Shown piece by piece: positions 44,359-52,392 of a stretch of DNA of 64,000 bases (positions within the stretch are counted from its first letter, which is position 1; each line of letters begins with the position of its first letter). The stretch covers positions 1 to 64,000 of the forward strand of contig NZ_JNIJ01000031.1 of NCBI RefSeq assembly GCF_000701345.1. The letters are read 5' to 3'. A program made the position numbers and the translations under genes. The notes under the pieces are model-generated. The model was not told the origin of the DNA and made no database searches. It saw nothing but the letters and a program-made list of their open reading frames with translations. Source of the stretch: Bradyrhizobium sp. URHD0069 (GTDB lineage: Bacteria; Pseudomonadota; Alphaproteobacteria; Rhizobiales; Xanthobacteraceae).

Positions 44359-45852
44359 TCATGCGGCGACGCCGGCCTTTTCGTTGAATTGCTCGATCAG
44401 GCGGTCCCAAACCGGGATATCGGCGACGAGACCTTCCCAGAACGACTGATCTTTCCGGACGTCGAAGTCTTCGGCACTGATGCCCTGCTGCTCGACCCAG
44501 GTGTAGTAGCCGAGGTTGAAGATGCGCCGGCGCGAGGCATGGGTCAGTTCCTCCACGTGATCGTCCGTGGTGGACTCCAGAGCGGCGCCGAAAATCTCCC
44601 CGGCATTCACCTCATCGAATTTGCCGTCATAGTGCTTGGCGACATACATCTCCCGCTCGCTCTGGTAGAGCGCAGCACTATCGGTCGCGATGGTCACGAT
44701 CACATCGTCGGGACCGTAATCGAGGTGCTTGGCGAGCTTGATCGACGCGACGATATTGGCAAAACCGGAAATTCCGACACCGTCGAAAGCAGCAATAAGC
44801 CGGGCATCGAGCTTGCGGCGATTCTGAAGATATCTGCGGCCGACCTCGTTCCCGAACAGCACGTTGAGGCGATCGCTGACACGATCGGAAACGCCGATCG
44901 CGACATTGGTGTTCATGACATTGTGGATGAACGGAATGTGCTTGTCGCCGATGCCCTGAATGTTGTGCTCGCCATACCCGTTCGAGAGCATGGTCGGACA
45001 TTCGATCGCCTCGACCGCCGCGACCTTTGTGCCATAACGCTTCTTGAGATAATCACCGGCGGCGATGGTTCCGGCGGATCCTGTTGCCGAAACGAAGGCG
45101 GCCAGCCGCGCCTTGGCGGTCTTGCCTTGCATATCCGAGAAGGCTTGCTCGCATGCTTGACCCGTGCAGGCATAATGAATGATGTAGTTCGAGAACGACG
45201 AGAACTGATTCAGGATGACGTTCTGCGGATCGCTCTCAAGCTCCGCGCATTTGTCGTAGATTTCCTTGACGTTGCTTTCCGTACCTGCCGTGCGGATGAT
45301 GTCGTCGGGATGGGTGACCCATTTCTCGAGCCAATCGAACCGCTCGCGGCTCATGCCAGCAGGCAGCACCGCTATTCCGCGGCAGCCCAGGACGCGGGAC
45401 ACGGCGACACCGCCGCGGCAGTAATTTCCGGTCGACGGCCATACCGCCCGATGATGCGAGGGATCGAAACGCCCCGACACCAATTGTGCCGCGAGCGCGG
45501 AATAGGCCGGCAGCACCTTGTGCGCGCCGATCATGGGAAACCGGCAGCCGAGCATGACCAGAATCGGCGCCCTCACCCCGGTCAACTCGGGGGGCAGCAC
45601 GATATAGCCGGGCACATCCGCCCGGCTCGTGCGGTCAGCGCCATTGTACCAGTTGATGCGCCATAGATTTTTGGCGTCCGGCTGATCCGCACCGGTGCCC
45701 GCGAGCGAACCCGATATTTTCGATGGAATCGAGCCGGCATCCGCCAGTTGCGAGAACGTCGGCAACACAACACCGACTTTCCGCGCGTATGCTGCGGCAA
45801 GATCCCGCGCCCTAGCGTCGATAACTTCCGGACGGACGACAGCAAGACTCAT
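44359..45852 (-). CDS. Fold II PLP-dependent enzyme, cysteine-synthase-like, large
   Basis: A 497-residue PLP enzyme, longer than cysteine synthase (about 310). RFPMIGAHKVLPAYSALAAQ carries the likely Schiff-base lysine; AVWPSTGNYCRGGVAVSRVL is the substrate-binding loop (STGN), FVSATGSAGTIAAGDYLKKR the phosphate loop. It begins an operon with the CoA-transferase, LLM enzyme and serine dehydratase, and has shared operator site B 22 bp upstream of its start. The reaction is probably beta-elimination or replacement on an amino acid; no characterised match is known to me. Confidence 0.8.
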   Translation of the reverse strand: MSLAVVRPEVIDARARDLAAAYARKVGVVLPTFSQLADAGSIPSKISGSLAGTGADQPDAKNLWRINWYNGADRTSRADVPGYIVLPPELTGVRAPILVMLGCRFPMIGAHKVLPAYSALAAQLVSGRFDPSHHRAVWPSTGNYCRGGVAVSRVLGCRGIAVLPAGMSRERFDWLEKWVTHPDDIIRTAGTESNVKEIYDKCAELESDPQNVILNQFSSFSNYIIHYACTGQACEQAFSDMQGKTAKARLAAFVSATGSAGTIAAGDYLKKRYGTKVAAVEAIECPTMLSNGYGEHNIQGIGDKHIPFIHNVMNTNVAIGVSDRVSDRLNVLFGNEVGRRYLQNRRKLDARLIAAFDGVGISGFANIVASIKLAKHLDYGPDDVIVTIATDSAALYQSEREMYVAKHYDGKFDEVNAGEIFGAALESTTDDHVEELTHASRRRIFNLGYYTWVEQQGISAEDFDVRKDQSFWEGLVADIPVWDRLIEQFNEKAGVAA

Positions 45853-45873
45853 AAAACACCTCTATACAGGATT

Positions 45874-45891
45874 GGTGCTATCATTAGTATG
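45874..45891. promoter_or_regulatory. Shared operator, site B (PLP/CoA-transferase operon)
   Basis: GGTG-CTA-TCAT-TAG-TATG, 22 bp before the PLP gene. Ten core bases CTATCATTAG are identical to site C at 52344-52353. Confidence 0.65.
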
Positions 45892-45921
45892 TTAGGAAGT
45901 CGAGCGGCCCACCGATTTTTG

Positions 45922-48333
45922 TTAGTGGGCCCGCGTCGCATCTGCAGCCGCGGCGCGGTCCACATCAGCGGCTGCGAACGAGCGATCTCGAAGGCTGTCA
46001 TTGGCCGTTGCGTAGAGCGTCGTTCGCTGGCGCGACAGACGACCTGCCGAACGAATGATCGCTTCCATAGCCTGTGGCGTCATCTCCTGCCCGTGCGACG
46101 CACCGGCTGACCGCGAGATGGTTTCATCCATCAAGGTGCCGCCGAGGTCATTGACGCCGGCCGACAAGCACCAACGCACGCCTTCCGCGCCGAGTTTGAC
46201 CCAGGATGCCTGGATGTTCGGAATATGCGGATGCAGCACCAGCCGCGCGACGGCGTGCATCAGGATGGTTTCGCGGAACGTGGGACCGCGCCGGGCTCGG
46301 CCCTTGAGATAGATCGGCGCTTCCATGTGAACAAAGGGCAGCGGGACGAATTCCGTGAAGCCACCGGTTTCGATCTGAAGGTCGCGGATCCGCTGAAGAT
46401 GCCGCGCCCAGTGTTCGTAACGCTCCATATGTCCGAACATGATCGTGGCGGTCGAGCGGAAGCCGAGGCGGTGCGCAGCGCGCATGACGTCGAGCCATTC
46501 GCCGGTCCGTATCTTGTCGTGACAGAGAACCTCGCGCACCTCGTCGTCGAGAATTTCTGCGGCCGTCCCAGGCAACGTTCCGAGCCCGGCTTCCTTGAGC
46601 CGGAGCAGGAATTCGGTCACGGGTATATTGAGGGTCTGCGCGCCCTGATGGACTTCGAGCGGAGAAAACGCGTGGACGTGGATGTCCGGCGCCGCCGCCT
46701 TCACCTCGCGGCAAATCTCGACATATTTATCGCCGGTGTAGGACGGATGGATACCGCCCTGCATGCATACTTCCGAAGCACCCCGTGCCCACGCCTCGCT
46801 CGCCCGCCGCGCGATCTCTTCCATGCCAAGATCGTAGGGTTTGCCCCGCAGGTTTTCGCTCATCTTGCCCTTGGAGAAGGCGCAGAACTGGCACTTGAAC
46901 GAGCAGATATTGGTGTAGTTGATGTTGCGCGTGACGACGTAACTCACGGTGTCGCCGTTCATGTGCTGCCGGATATCGTCGGCCGCGCGGCATATCGCCG
47001 AAAACCCGTCGCCGCGCGCGCGAAACAGATCGACAATCTCCCCTTCGTTCAGCGCGTGGCCCCGCTGCGCCTTGGCCAGCACAGGCCCAAGCCGGGATGG
47101 CGTCACCACCTGCCATGCCTTCTCGAGCAGGCCGACCTCACGCGCCGGCAAAGATCCGGTGCTGCCCGGACACCAATCATCGGTCCGCGGCGAACCTTCG
47201 CCGTCAACCAGGTCCAGCACCGCCTTGCGCAGACCCTTGTCGATCCACCGATCCGGATATTGGGCATAGGCCGGATAGATGGCGAGACGCTCGACCAGAT
47301 CCTTCCCGGCCGCCCGCGTCGCGGCCTCAAGCACACGCAGATGCGGCCACGGCGCCTCGGGGTTGACGTGATCCGGAGTTACTGGCGACACGCCGCCCCA
47401 ATCGTTGATCCCGGCGGCAACCAGGGGACCGAGCGCTCCGGAACTCAAGTTCGGCGGCGCCTGAATATTCATGCTTGGCTCGAAGATCAGCCGCGCTATC
47501 GCGATCGTCCAGAGATGATCGTCGAGGTCAGGTGCTGCAGCATGCGCCATGCGGGTTCCGGGTTTCGGCCGGAAGTTCTGCACAATCACTTCCTGCAGGT
47601 GACCGTGCGCGTCGTTGAGATCGCGCAGCGCCAAAAGCGAGTCGATCCGCTCCTCGCGCGTTTCACCGATGCCGATCAAAATGCCGGAAGTGAAGGGAAC
47701 GGCGTGCTCTCCCGCGATGCGGATGGTCTCCAGCCGCGCGGCCGGCTGTTTGTCCGGCGAGCCGTGATGCGCCGCACCCGTAACCATCAGGCGCTCGGAT
47801 ATGCTTTCCAGCATGATGCCCTGTGATACCGACACGCGGCGCAAGTCTGCAATGTCTTCGCCCGTCATCAGGCCTGGATTGATGTGCGGCAACAGGCCGG
47901 TCTCGCGGAACACGGCACGCGCGGCTTCGGCCAGATAGGACAGCGTCGTGGCGTGGCCAAGCTTTTCGAGTTCTTCCCGCGCGGCGCGGTAACGCAGTTC
48001 CGGCTTGTCGCCGAGCGTGAACAGCGCTTCCTTGCATCCGGTGGCCTTGCCGGCCTGTGCGATCGCGACCATTTGCTCGATCGACAGGAAAGCTTTTTCA
48101 CCGGGCCGCGGCGGGTGGGCAAAGGTGCAATAGTGACAGACGTCGCGGCACAACTGCGTCAGCGGAATGAAGACCTTGCGCGAATATGAGATCTGATGCC
48201 CGTGCGCCAGATCCCGGCGCTCCGCCGCGGCGTACATCAATGCACCGAGATCCGGCTCCTGGATCAGCGAGATCGCTTCTGCCCGGGTCAGCCGCCGGTT
48301 TGACGAGAAATTCTGCAAAACGGATACAGCCAT
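45922..48333 (-). CDS. fbiC: FO synthase, fused CofG-CofH (FbiC)
   Basis: An 803-residue fusion of two radical-SAM enzymes making FO (7,8-didemethyl-8-hydroxy-5-deazariboflavin), the chromophore of F420. The CofG half has LCRDVCHYCTF with cysteines 62, 66, 69; the CofH half has ICSFKCQFCAF with cysteines 477, 481, 484. Both CxxxCxxC clusters are intact. It uses tyrosine and the ribityl-diaminouracil of riboflavin synthesis. It ends the F420 operon, overlapping cofC by one base. The fusion is known from actinobacteria and some Proteobacteria. Confidence 0.95.
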   Translation of the reverse strand: MAVSVLQNFSSNRRLTRAEAISLIQEPDLGALMYAAAERRDLAHGHQISYSRKVFIPLTQLCRDVCHYCTFAHPPRPGEKAFLSIEQMVAIAQAGKATGCKEALFTLGDKPELRYRAAREELEKLGHATTLSYLAEAARAVFRETGLLPHINPGLMTGEDIADLRRVSVSQGIMLESISERLMVTGAAHHGSPDKQPAARLETIRIAGEHAVPFTSGILIGIGETREERIDSLLALRDLNDAHGHLQEVIVQNFRPKPGTRMAHAAAPDLDDHLWTIAIARLIFEPSMNIQAPPNLSSGALGPLVAAGINDWGGVSPVTPDHVNPEAPWPHLRVLEAATRAAGKDLVERLAIYPAYAQYPDRWIDKGLRKAVLDLVDGEGSPRTDDWCPGSTGSLPAREVGLLEKAWQVVTPSRLGPVLAKAQRGHALNEGEIVDLFRARGDGFSAICRAADDIRQHMNGDTVSYVVTRNINYTNICSFKCQFCAFSKGKMSENLRGKPYDLGMEEIARRASEAWARGASEVCMQGGIHPSYTGDKYVEICREVKAAAPDIHVHAFSPLEVHQGAQTLNIPVTEFLLRLKEAGLGTLPGTAAEILDDEVREVLCHDKIRTGEWLDVMRAAHRLGFRSTATIMFGHMERYEHWARHLQRIRDLQIETGGFTEFVPLPFVHMEAPIYLKGRARRGPTFRETILMHAVARLVLHPHIPNIQASWVKLGAEGVRWCLSAGVNDLGGTLMDETISRSAGASHGQEMTPQAMEAIIRSAGRLSRQRTTLYATANDSLRDRSFAAADVDRAAAADATRAH

Positions 48334-49040
48334 TATAGCTGCCCTCCCAGACTTTGCAGGACGGGCGGTCCCACGCGCGCGTGTACTAAGTTCAGTTCGT
48401 CAAGCAGATCCGATGTCCGCGACCCCGACCGTCGGGGAGCGGCCACCAGATCATCGGGACAATCGATGTCGTGTCCGAGGCTATCGAGATGACAAATCTC
48501 GCAGGTGGCGCCCATACGGCGTGCTGCCGTCAGATGCCCGCTGAAACTGCCGTCGCCGAAGCACGGCTGGATCGCGTAAGGATAGGTCATCGCAAGACAG
48601 TTCGTTCCGCCATCGCGCAGCGCTGGCGCCAGAACAACCGCCCGATCCTCCATCGCACGCAAGACGTCGCGTACTTCCGCCGCGGTAACGAAGGGCACAT
48701 CTCCGGGGACAATCATCGCGCCGGCCATCCGTTGGCTGGAAAGCGCGTTCAGCCCTGCCCGGACGGCATCATTCACGCCGGTTTCCGGGACGTCATTGAG
48801 GATCTCGGCGCCGAAAGGACGAACGGCCTCCGCAACCGCCGGATCGCAGGACACCACGAGAATCCCGGCAAGCTCGTCGACACTGCTCAGAACCGTCATG
48901 ACGTCATGCAGCATTGCGCGCGCAAGGCGTGCGCGTTCGGAGGTGGTCAACACCGCCGCGAGGCGTGATTTGGCCTGACTGAAACGCTTGGCCGGAACAA
49001 TCGCCCAGACCTGATTTTCGCTGCAATGCTGCGATGCCAT
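48333..49040 (-). CDS. cofC: 2-phospho-L-lactate (or PEP/3-PG) guanylyltransferase CofC
   Basis: A 235-residue nucleotidyltransferase of the CofC/FbiD family. WAIVPAKRFSQAKSRLAAVL is the N-terminal NTP-binding motif and GAMIVPGDVPFVTAAEV the metal-site region. It activates a three-carbon phospho-acid with GTP for transfer to FO. Substrate (phosphoenolpyruvate, phospholactate or 3-phosphoglycerate) cannot be told by eye. ATG 49040 follows GGAGGAG and overlaps the cofD stop (TGATG). Confidence 0.9.
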   Translation of the reverse strand: MASQHCSENQVWAIVPAKRFSQAKSRLAAVLTTSERARLARAMLHDVMTVLSSVDELAGILVVSCDPAVAEAVRPFGAEILNDVPETGVNDAVRAGLNALSSQRMAGAMIVPGDVPFVTAAEVRDVLRAMEDRAVVLAPALRDGGTNCLAMTYPYAIQPCFGDGSFSGHLTAARRMGATCEICHLDSLGHDIDCPDDLVAAPRRSGSRTSDLLDELNLVHARVGPPVLQSLGGQL

Positions 49041-50035
49041 CAAGAAGCTCCTCCGGATGTCTGCGACGCACGCGCCGTCAATTTTATCGCGAACTCGGCG
49101 GTCGTTCGCGCCAACCTCGTGCGATCCTCAAGATTTCTCATCAGGGTCGGCGCCACGCACACCGGTAAACCGAGCCCGGCCGCGTCGGCACGATCCTGCT
49201 CATCGATGACGATGCCGTCGATCAGTCCCGCATAATGCGCGACCAGCGCGCGCGATTCCGCAGGCACGCCCAGTTCCGCCATGATCTTCGCCGTCGGGCC
49301 CTTCACGGCCTGGCCGCCGATCAGCGGCGAGACGACGACGATGGGAACAGCCGCTTCTTTCAGGGCGCTGCGCAAGTTCCGAATCGACAGGATCGGATCG
49401 ATGCTCAAATAAGGATTGGACGGACAGATGATGATGGCTTCGAGACCGGGATTTCGCAGCGCCGCCAGCACGGCATCCGACGCGCTGGCGCGCTCCGCGC
49501 CCCTGAACTCAATGCGCTTGACCACCGGCGTGCATTGCTTCTCGACGAAATAGCGCTGGAACGGCATCGCTGCATTGGCCGTGATCACCGTGGTTTCGAC
49601 GCGATCGTCGGACATCGGCAGGATCGTCGCCGCGATGCCGAATTTCTCCGCGATATCGCGCGTGATATCGGTCAGGGAAACGTTCGCACGCAACTGGCGC
49701 GTCCGCTCCACATGCATCGCAAGATCGCGGTCACCGAGCTGAAACCAGGTCTCGCCGCCGAGTTCATGCAAGGCCTTCATGAACTGCCAGGTCTCCCCGG
49801 CCCGCCCCCATCCGCGCTCGAGATCGCTGCGGCCACCGAGGGTATACAGCACGGTGTCGATATCGGGCGAAACGTGAAGACCGAGATGCTCGAAATCGTC
49901 ACCGGTGTTGACGACGATGCTTACGGCTTCACCATAGAGGCGCTCCAGACCAAGCGCGAGCTTCGCGCCGCCGACGCCGCCGCACAATGCCAGCAGCCTT
50001 GGAGCGCATGACGACGGGGGACGGGTGGCGTTCAT
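49040..50035 (-). CDS. cofD: 2-phospho-L-lactate transferase CofD (FbiA)
   Basis: A 331-residue CofD-family transferase that joins the activated phospho-acid to FO, making (dehydro-)F420-0. RLLALCGGVGGAKLALGLER is the glycine-rich N-terminus; SIVVNTGDDFEHLGLHVSPD and IIICPSNPYLSIDPIL are family signatures. Length is normal. It overlaps cofE and cofC by four and one bases, so the set is one tightly coupled operon. Confidence 0.95.
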   Translation of the reverse strand: MNATRPPSSCAPRLLALCGGVGGAKLALGLERLYGEAVSIVVNTGDDFEHLGLHVSPDIDTVLYTLGGRSDLERGWGRAGETWQFMKALHELGGETWFQLGDRDLAMHVERTRQLRANVSLTDITRDIAEKFGIAATILPMSDDRVETTVITANAAMPFQRYFVEKQCTPVVKRIEFRGAERASASDAVLAALRNPGLEAIIICPSNPYLSIDPILSIRNLRSALKEAAVPIVVVSPLIGGQAVKGPTAKIMAELGVPAESRALVAHYAGLIDGIVIDEQDRADAAGLGLPVCVAPTLMRNLEDRTRLARTTAEFAIKLTARASQTSGGAS

Positions 50036-50799
50036 CTGAATTTGTCCTTCTCGCGTGAGCGGACCAGCGACGAGGCGGGTCGCGCTGCGGCCGAGAATTC
50101 GAGACCGCGCACGATGACGACAGGCAGCCCCTCGTCGGCCTGCCCCATGATCAATGAGGCGCCCGCGGCGATTTCATCGGCGACCGCCACTTCCGTCACC
50201 TGCATCGGCCGCCCGAACATGTCGGGCGCGCCAATCAGGTCGATCAATGACGGCACGCCGGCGGCTCCCAAGGCCACACCGACAACGCCGTTGCGCCAGG
50301 GGCGTCCGAAGCTGTCGTTGATGATGACACCGCTGTTGACGCCGAACCTGTCGTCGAAGTGCGCCTTGAGAACGGCGGCGGATCCGTCGGGATCGCTCGG
50401 CAGCAGCAGCACACGCTCGTTGTCGCTGGACTGGCTGATGTTCGAATGATCCACGCCCGCATTGGCCATCACGAACCCCAGACGATGGGCGACGATCAGG
50501 ACGTTGGGCCAGGAGCGGACGACTTCGTCCGACTCCGAGAGCACGACCTCGACGTATCGCGCATCCTTTTCGATCTTCTCGCCGAGCGCCCGGGCCGCTT
50601 CCGACGGCACGACGTCCCTGAGATAGACGTAGCGCCCTTCCGCCTTGGACACGATCTTTTGCGCGATGACGACGATGTCGCCATCTTCGAGCGAAAGTCC
50701 GGCCGCGATGATCGCATCGGCGATGACACCGGCGAGTTGATCGCCGGGCTCGACTTGCGGTATTCCCGGCACGGCGAGATAGCTGACGCTCTTGACCAT
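50032..50799 (-). CDS. cofE: F420-0:L-glutamate ligase CofE
   Basis: A 255-residue gamma-glutamyl ligase that adds the glutamate tail to F420-0. VSYLAVPGIPQVEPGDQLAG and GDIVVIAQKIVSKAEGRYVY are the N-terminal signature; GRPWRNGVVGVALGAAGVPS is the C-terminal part. The protein ends after the ligase domain and lacks the C-terminal FMN reductase domain of actinobacterial FbiB, which reduces dehydro-F420-0. Here either another reductase does this or the lactate/3-PG route is used. Confidence 0.93.
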   Translation of the reverse strand: MVKSVSYLAVPGIPQVEPGDQLAGVIADAIIAAGLSLEDGDIVVIAQKIVSKAEGRYVYLRDVVPSEAARALGEKIEKDARYVEVVLSESDEVVRSWPNVLIVAHRLGFVMANAGVDHSNISQSSDNERVLLLPSDPDGSAAVLKAHFDDRFGVNSGVIINDSFGRPWRNGVVGVALGAAGVPSLIDLIGAPDMFGRPMQVTEVAVADEIAAGASLIMGQADEGLPVVIVRGLEFSAAARPASSLVRSREKDKFR

Positions 50800-50808
50800 G
50801 ACGTCCGA

Positions 50809-51471
50809 CTACGCAGCGGATGAAGGAAGCCCCGTGATACGGATGCCCGCACCTGGCACTTTGTACTTGCGGTTGATGCCGATCAGGACCGACGTCAACG
50901 CCTCGGCCGCCGCCGAATTCGCCAGCATGCCGCCATCGACGCCGCGCGTCGCAACAACGTCAGCCAGCCCGATCACCAGTTCACGCGCTTCCTTGTCATT
51001 GCTGAACACCAGCACGTCGCATTCGGCGCGCTTTCCCTCGTGCAGCTTGCTGGCGCCAACGTTGTGAAAGGCCGAGACGACGCGGACGCCGTCGCCAAGC
51101 AGGTTCTGCGCGATCTGCGCCGCTGACCCTTCCGGCGGCAGCTGCACGGTGGATACCTTCGGAGGCACCAGCGGCACGGCGGCATCGACGACGATCTTGC
51201 CCTGCACGACGTCCCTTACTTCGCGCAGCGACGCTTCGTGATTCGAAAACGGAACGGCCAGAATGATGACGTCGGCCGCCCGGGCTGCTTCGACATTGTC
51301 TTTTCCGGTTGCATTGCCGCCCAGTTCCGCCGCGAACGCCTGCGCCTTCTCGGCTGAGCGCGAGCCTATCACGACCGAATAGCCGGACGCGAGCCAGCGC
51401 TTTGCCAGTCCGGAGCCGAGGTCGCCGGTGCCGCCGAGGATCGCGATAATGGGTCTTGAATTTTCAACCAT
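50809..51471 (-). CDS. npdG: F420-dependent NADP oxidoreductase (NpdG type)
   Basis: A 220-residue Rossmann protein of the F420H2:NADP+ oxidoreductase family. AILGGTGDLGSGLAKRWLAS binds NADP(H); VIILAVPFSNHEASLREVRD and the VVSAFHNVGASKLHEGK segment are characteristic. It would regenerate F420H2 from NADPH for the LLM enzyme. Lies 9 bp before cofE in the F420 operon. Confidence 0.9.
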   Translation of the reverse strand: MVENSRPIIAILGGTGDLGSGLAKRWLASGYSVVIGSRSAEKAQAFAAELGGNATGKDNVEAARAADVIILAVPFSNHEASLREVRDVVQGKIVVDAAVPLVPPKVSTVQLPPEGSAAQIAQNLLGDGVRVVSAFHNVGASKLHEGKRAECDVLVFSNDKEARELVIGLADVVATRGVDGGMLANSAAAEALTSVLIGINRKYKVPGAGIRITGLPSSAA

Positions 51472-51511
51472 GCATTTTCCAGTTCGTCTTAAACAAGCCA
51501 GGGAACAACAA

Positions 51512-52288
51512 TCAATCGAGCTTCATTTCCGTCAGCGGCACCAGTTTGACACCTGCCCGTTCGAGCCCCTCGCGCACGCTCCTCGCAAGCGCGATGGCCG
51601 TCGGTTCATCGCCGTGTACACAGAGCGTATCGACTTTGCACGGAAGTGCTTTTCCGGAGCGCGACGTGATCGTCCGGTGCACGACCATATCGATCACCTG
51701 TTTGGTCGCCACGGCTGGATCCTTGATCACCGAGCCCGCAATCTTGCGGGATGTGAGGTTGCCGTCGTCTTCGTATTGACGGTCGCAGAAACCCTCGCGT
51801 GCAACTTTCAAGCCGAGCGCGCGGCCCGCCTTCTCCATTTCAGAGCCGGCCAAAGCCACATAGATGATATCGCGATCCACGGCCTTGATCGCGCGCCCGA
51901 TCGCCATCGCGTAGTCGCTGTTTTCGGCGGCGATGTTGTTGAGCGCACCGTGCGGCTTCAAATGCGTGACCTTGGAATCGGCATAGCGCGCCAGCGCCTG
52001 CAGCGCGCCTATTTGATAGGCAACCATGTATTCCAGATCGTCCGAACGCATATCGATCCGGCGGCGGCCGAAGCCCCACAGATCATTGAAACCCGGATGC
52101 GCGCCAATCGATACGCCCTCGCGCTTGGCATCGCGGACAACCCTGTGCATGGTCAAGGGATCACCGGCATGAAATCCGCATGCAATGCTGGCGGAGCCGA
52201 TAATCTTGAGAATGCTGGTATCGTCGCCAATGTCATAGGCGCCGAAGCCTTCGGCCATATCCGCGTTCAGATTGATCTCGATTGACAT
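51512..52288 (-). CDS. PxpA/LamB-YcsF family protein (5-oxoprolinase subunit A-like)
   Basis: A 258-residue protein of the YcsF/PxpA family. INLNADMAEGFGAYDIGDD, SIACGFHAGDPLTMHRVV, IGAHPGFNDLWGFGRR and LCVHGDEPTAIALARSVREG are the family's metal-site motifs. PxpA normally works with PxpB and PxpC to open 5-oxoproline with ATP; neither partner is in the window. As first gene of the F420 operon it may act on a lactam or cyclic amide formed in this pathway. ATG follows GGAGGGAGG. Shared operator site C lies ~52 bp upstream. Confidence 0.88.
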   Translation of the reverse strand: MSIEINLNADMAEGFGAYDIGDDTSILKIIGSASIACGFHAGDPLTMHRVVRDAKREGVSIGAHPGFNDLWGFGRRRIDMRSDDLEYMVAYQIGALQALARYADSKVTHLKPHGALNNIAAENSDYAMAIGRAIKAVDRDIIYVALAGSEMEKAGRALGLKVAREGFCDRQYEDDGNLTSRKIAGSVIKDPAVATKQVIDMVVHRTITSRSGKALPCKVDTLCVHGDEPTAIALARSVREGLERAGVKLVPLTEMKLD

Positions 52289-52339
52289 CGGCCCTCCCTC
52301 CTATCCGGACGTCGCCGCCCCGGACGCCCATCCTCGAAA

Positions 52340-52357
52340 TGTACTATCATTAGTACC
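52340..52357. promoter_or_regulatory. Shared operator, site C (F420 operon)
   Basis: TGTA-CTA-TCAT-TAG-TACC; GTACTATCATTAGTAC (52341-52356) is perfectly symmetric apart from the TCAT centre. It sits between the hydroxylase operon end and the PxpA/F420 operon start. Confidence 0.65.
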
Positions 52358-52392
52358 TTAATACAAATGTGGATTTTAGTCCGTTTGGCGCC

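Noticed and set aside
46225..47826. 533-codon plus-strand frame opposite FO synthase
   Set aside because: Antisense to the fused CofG-CofH gene, whose radical-SAM motifs are intact.
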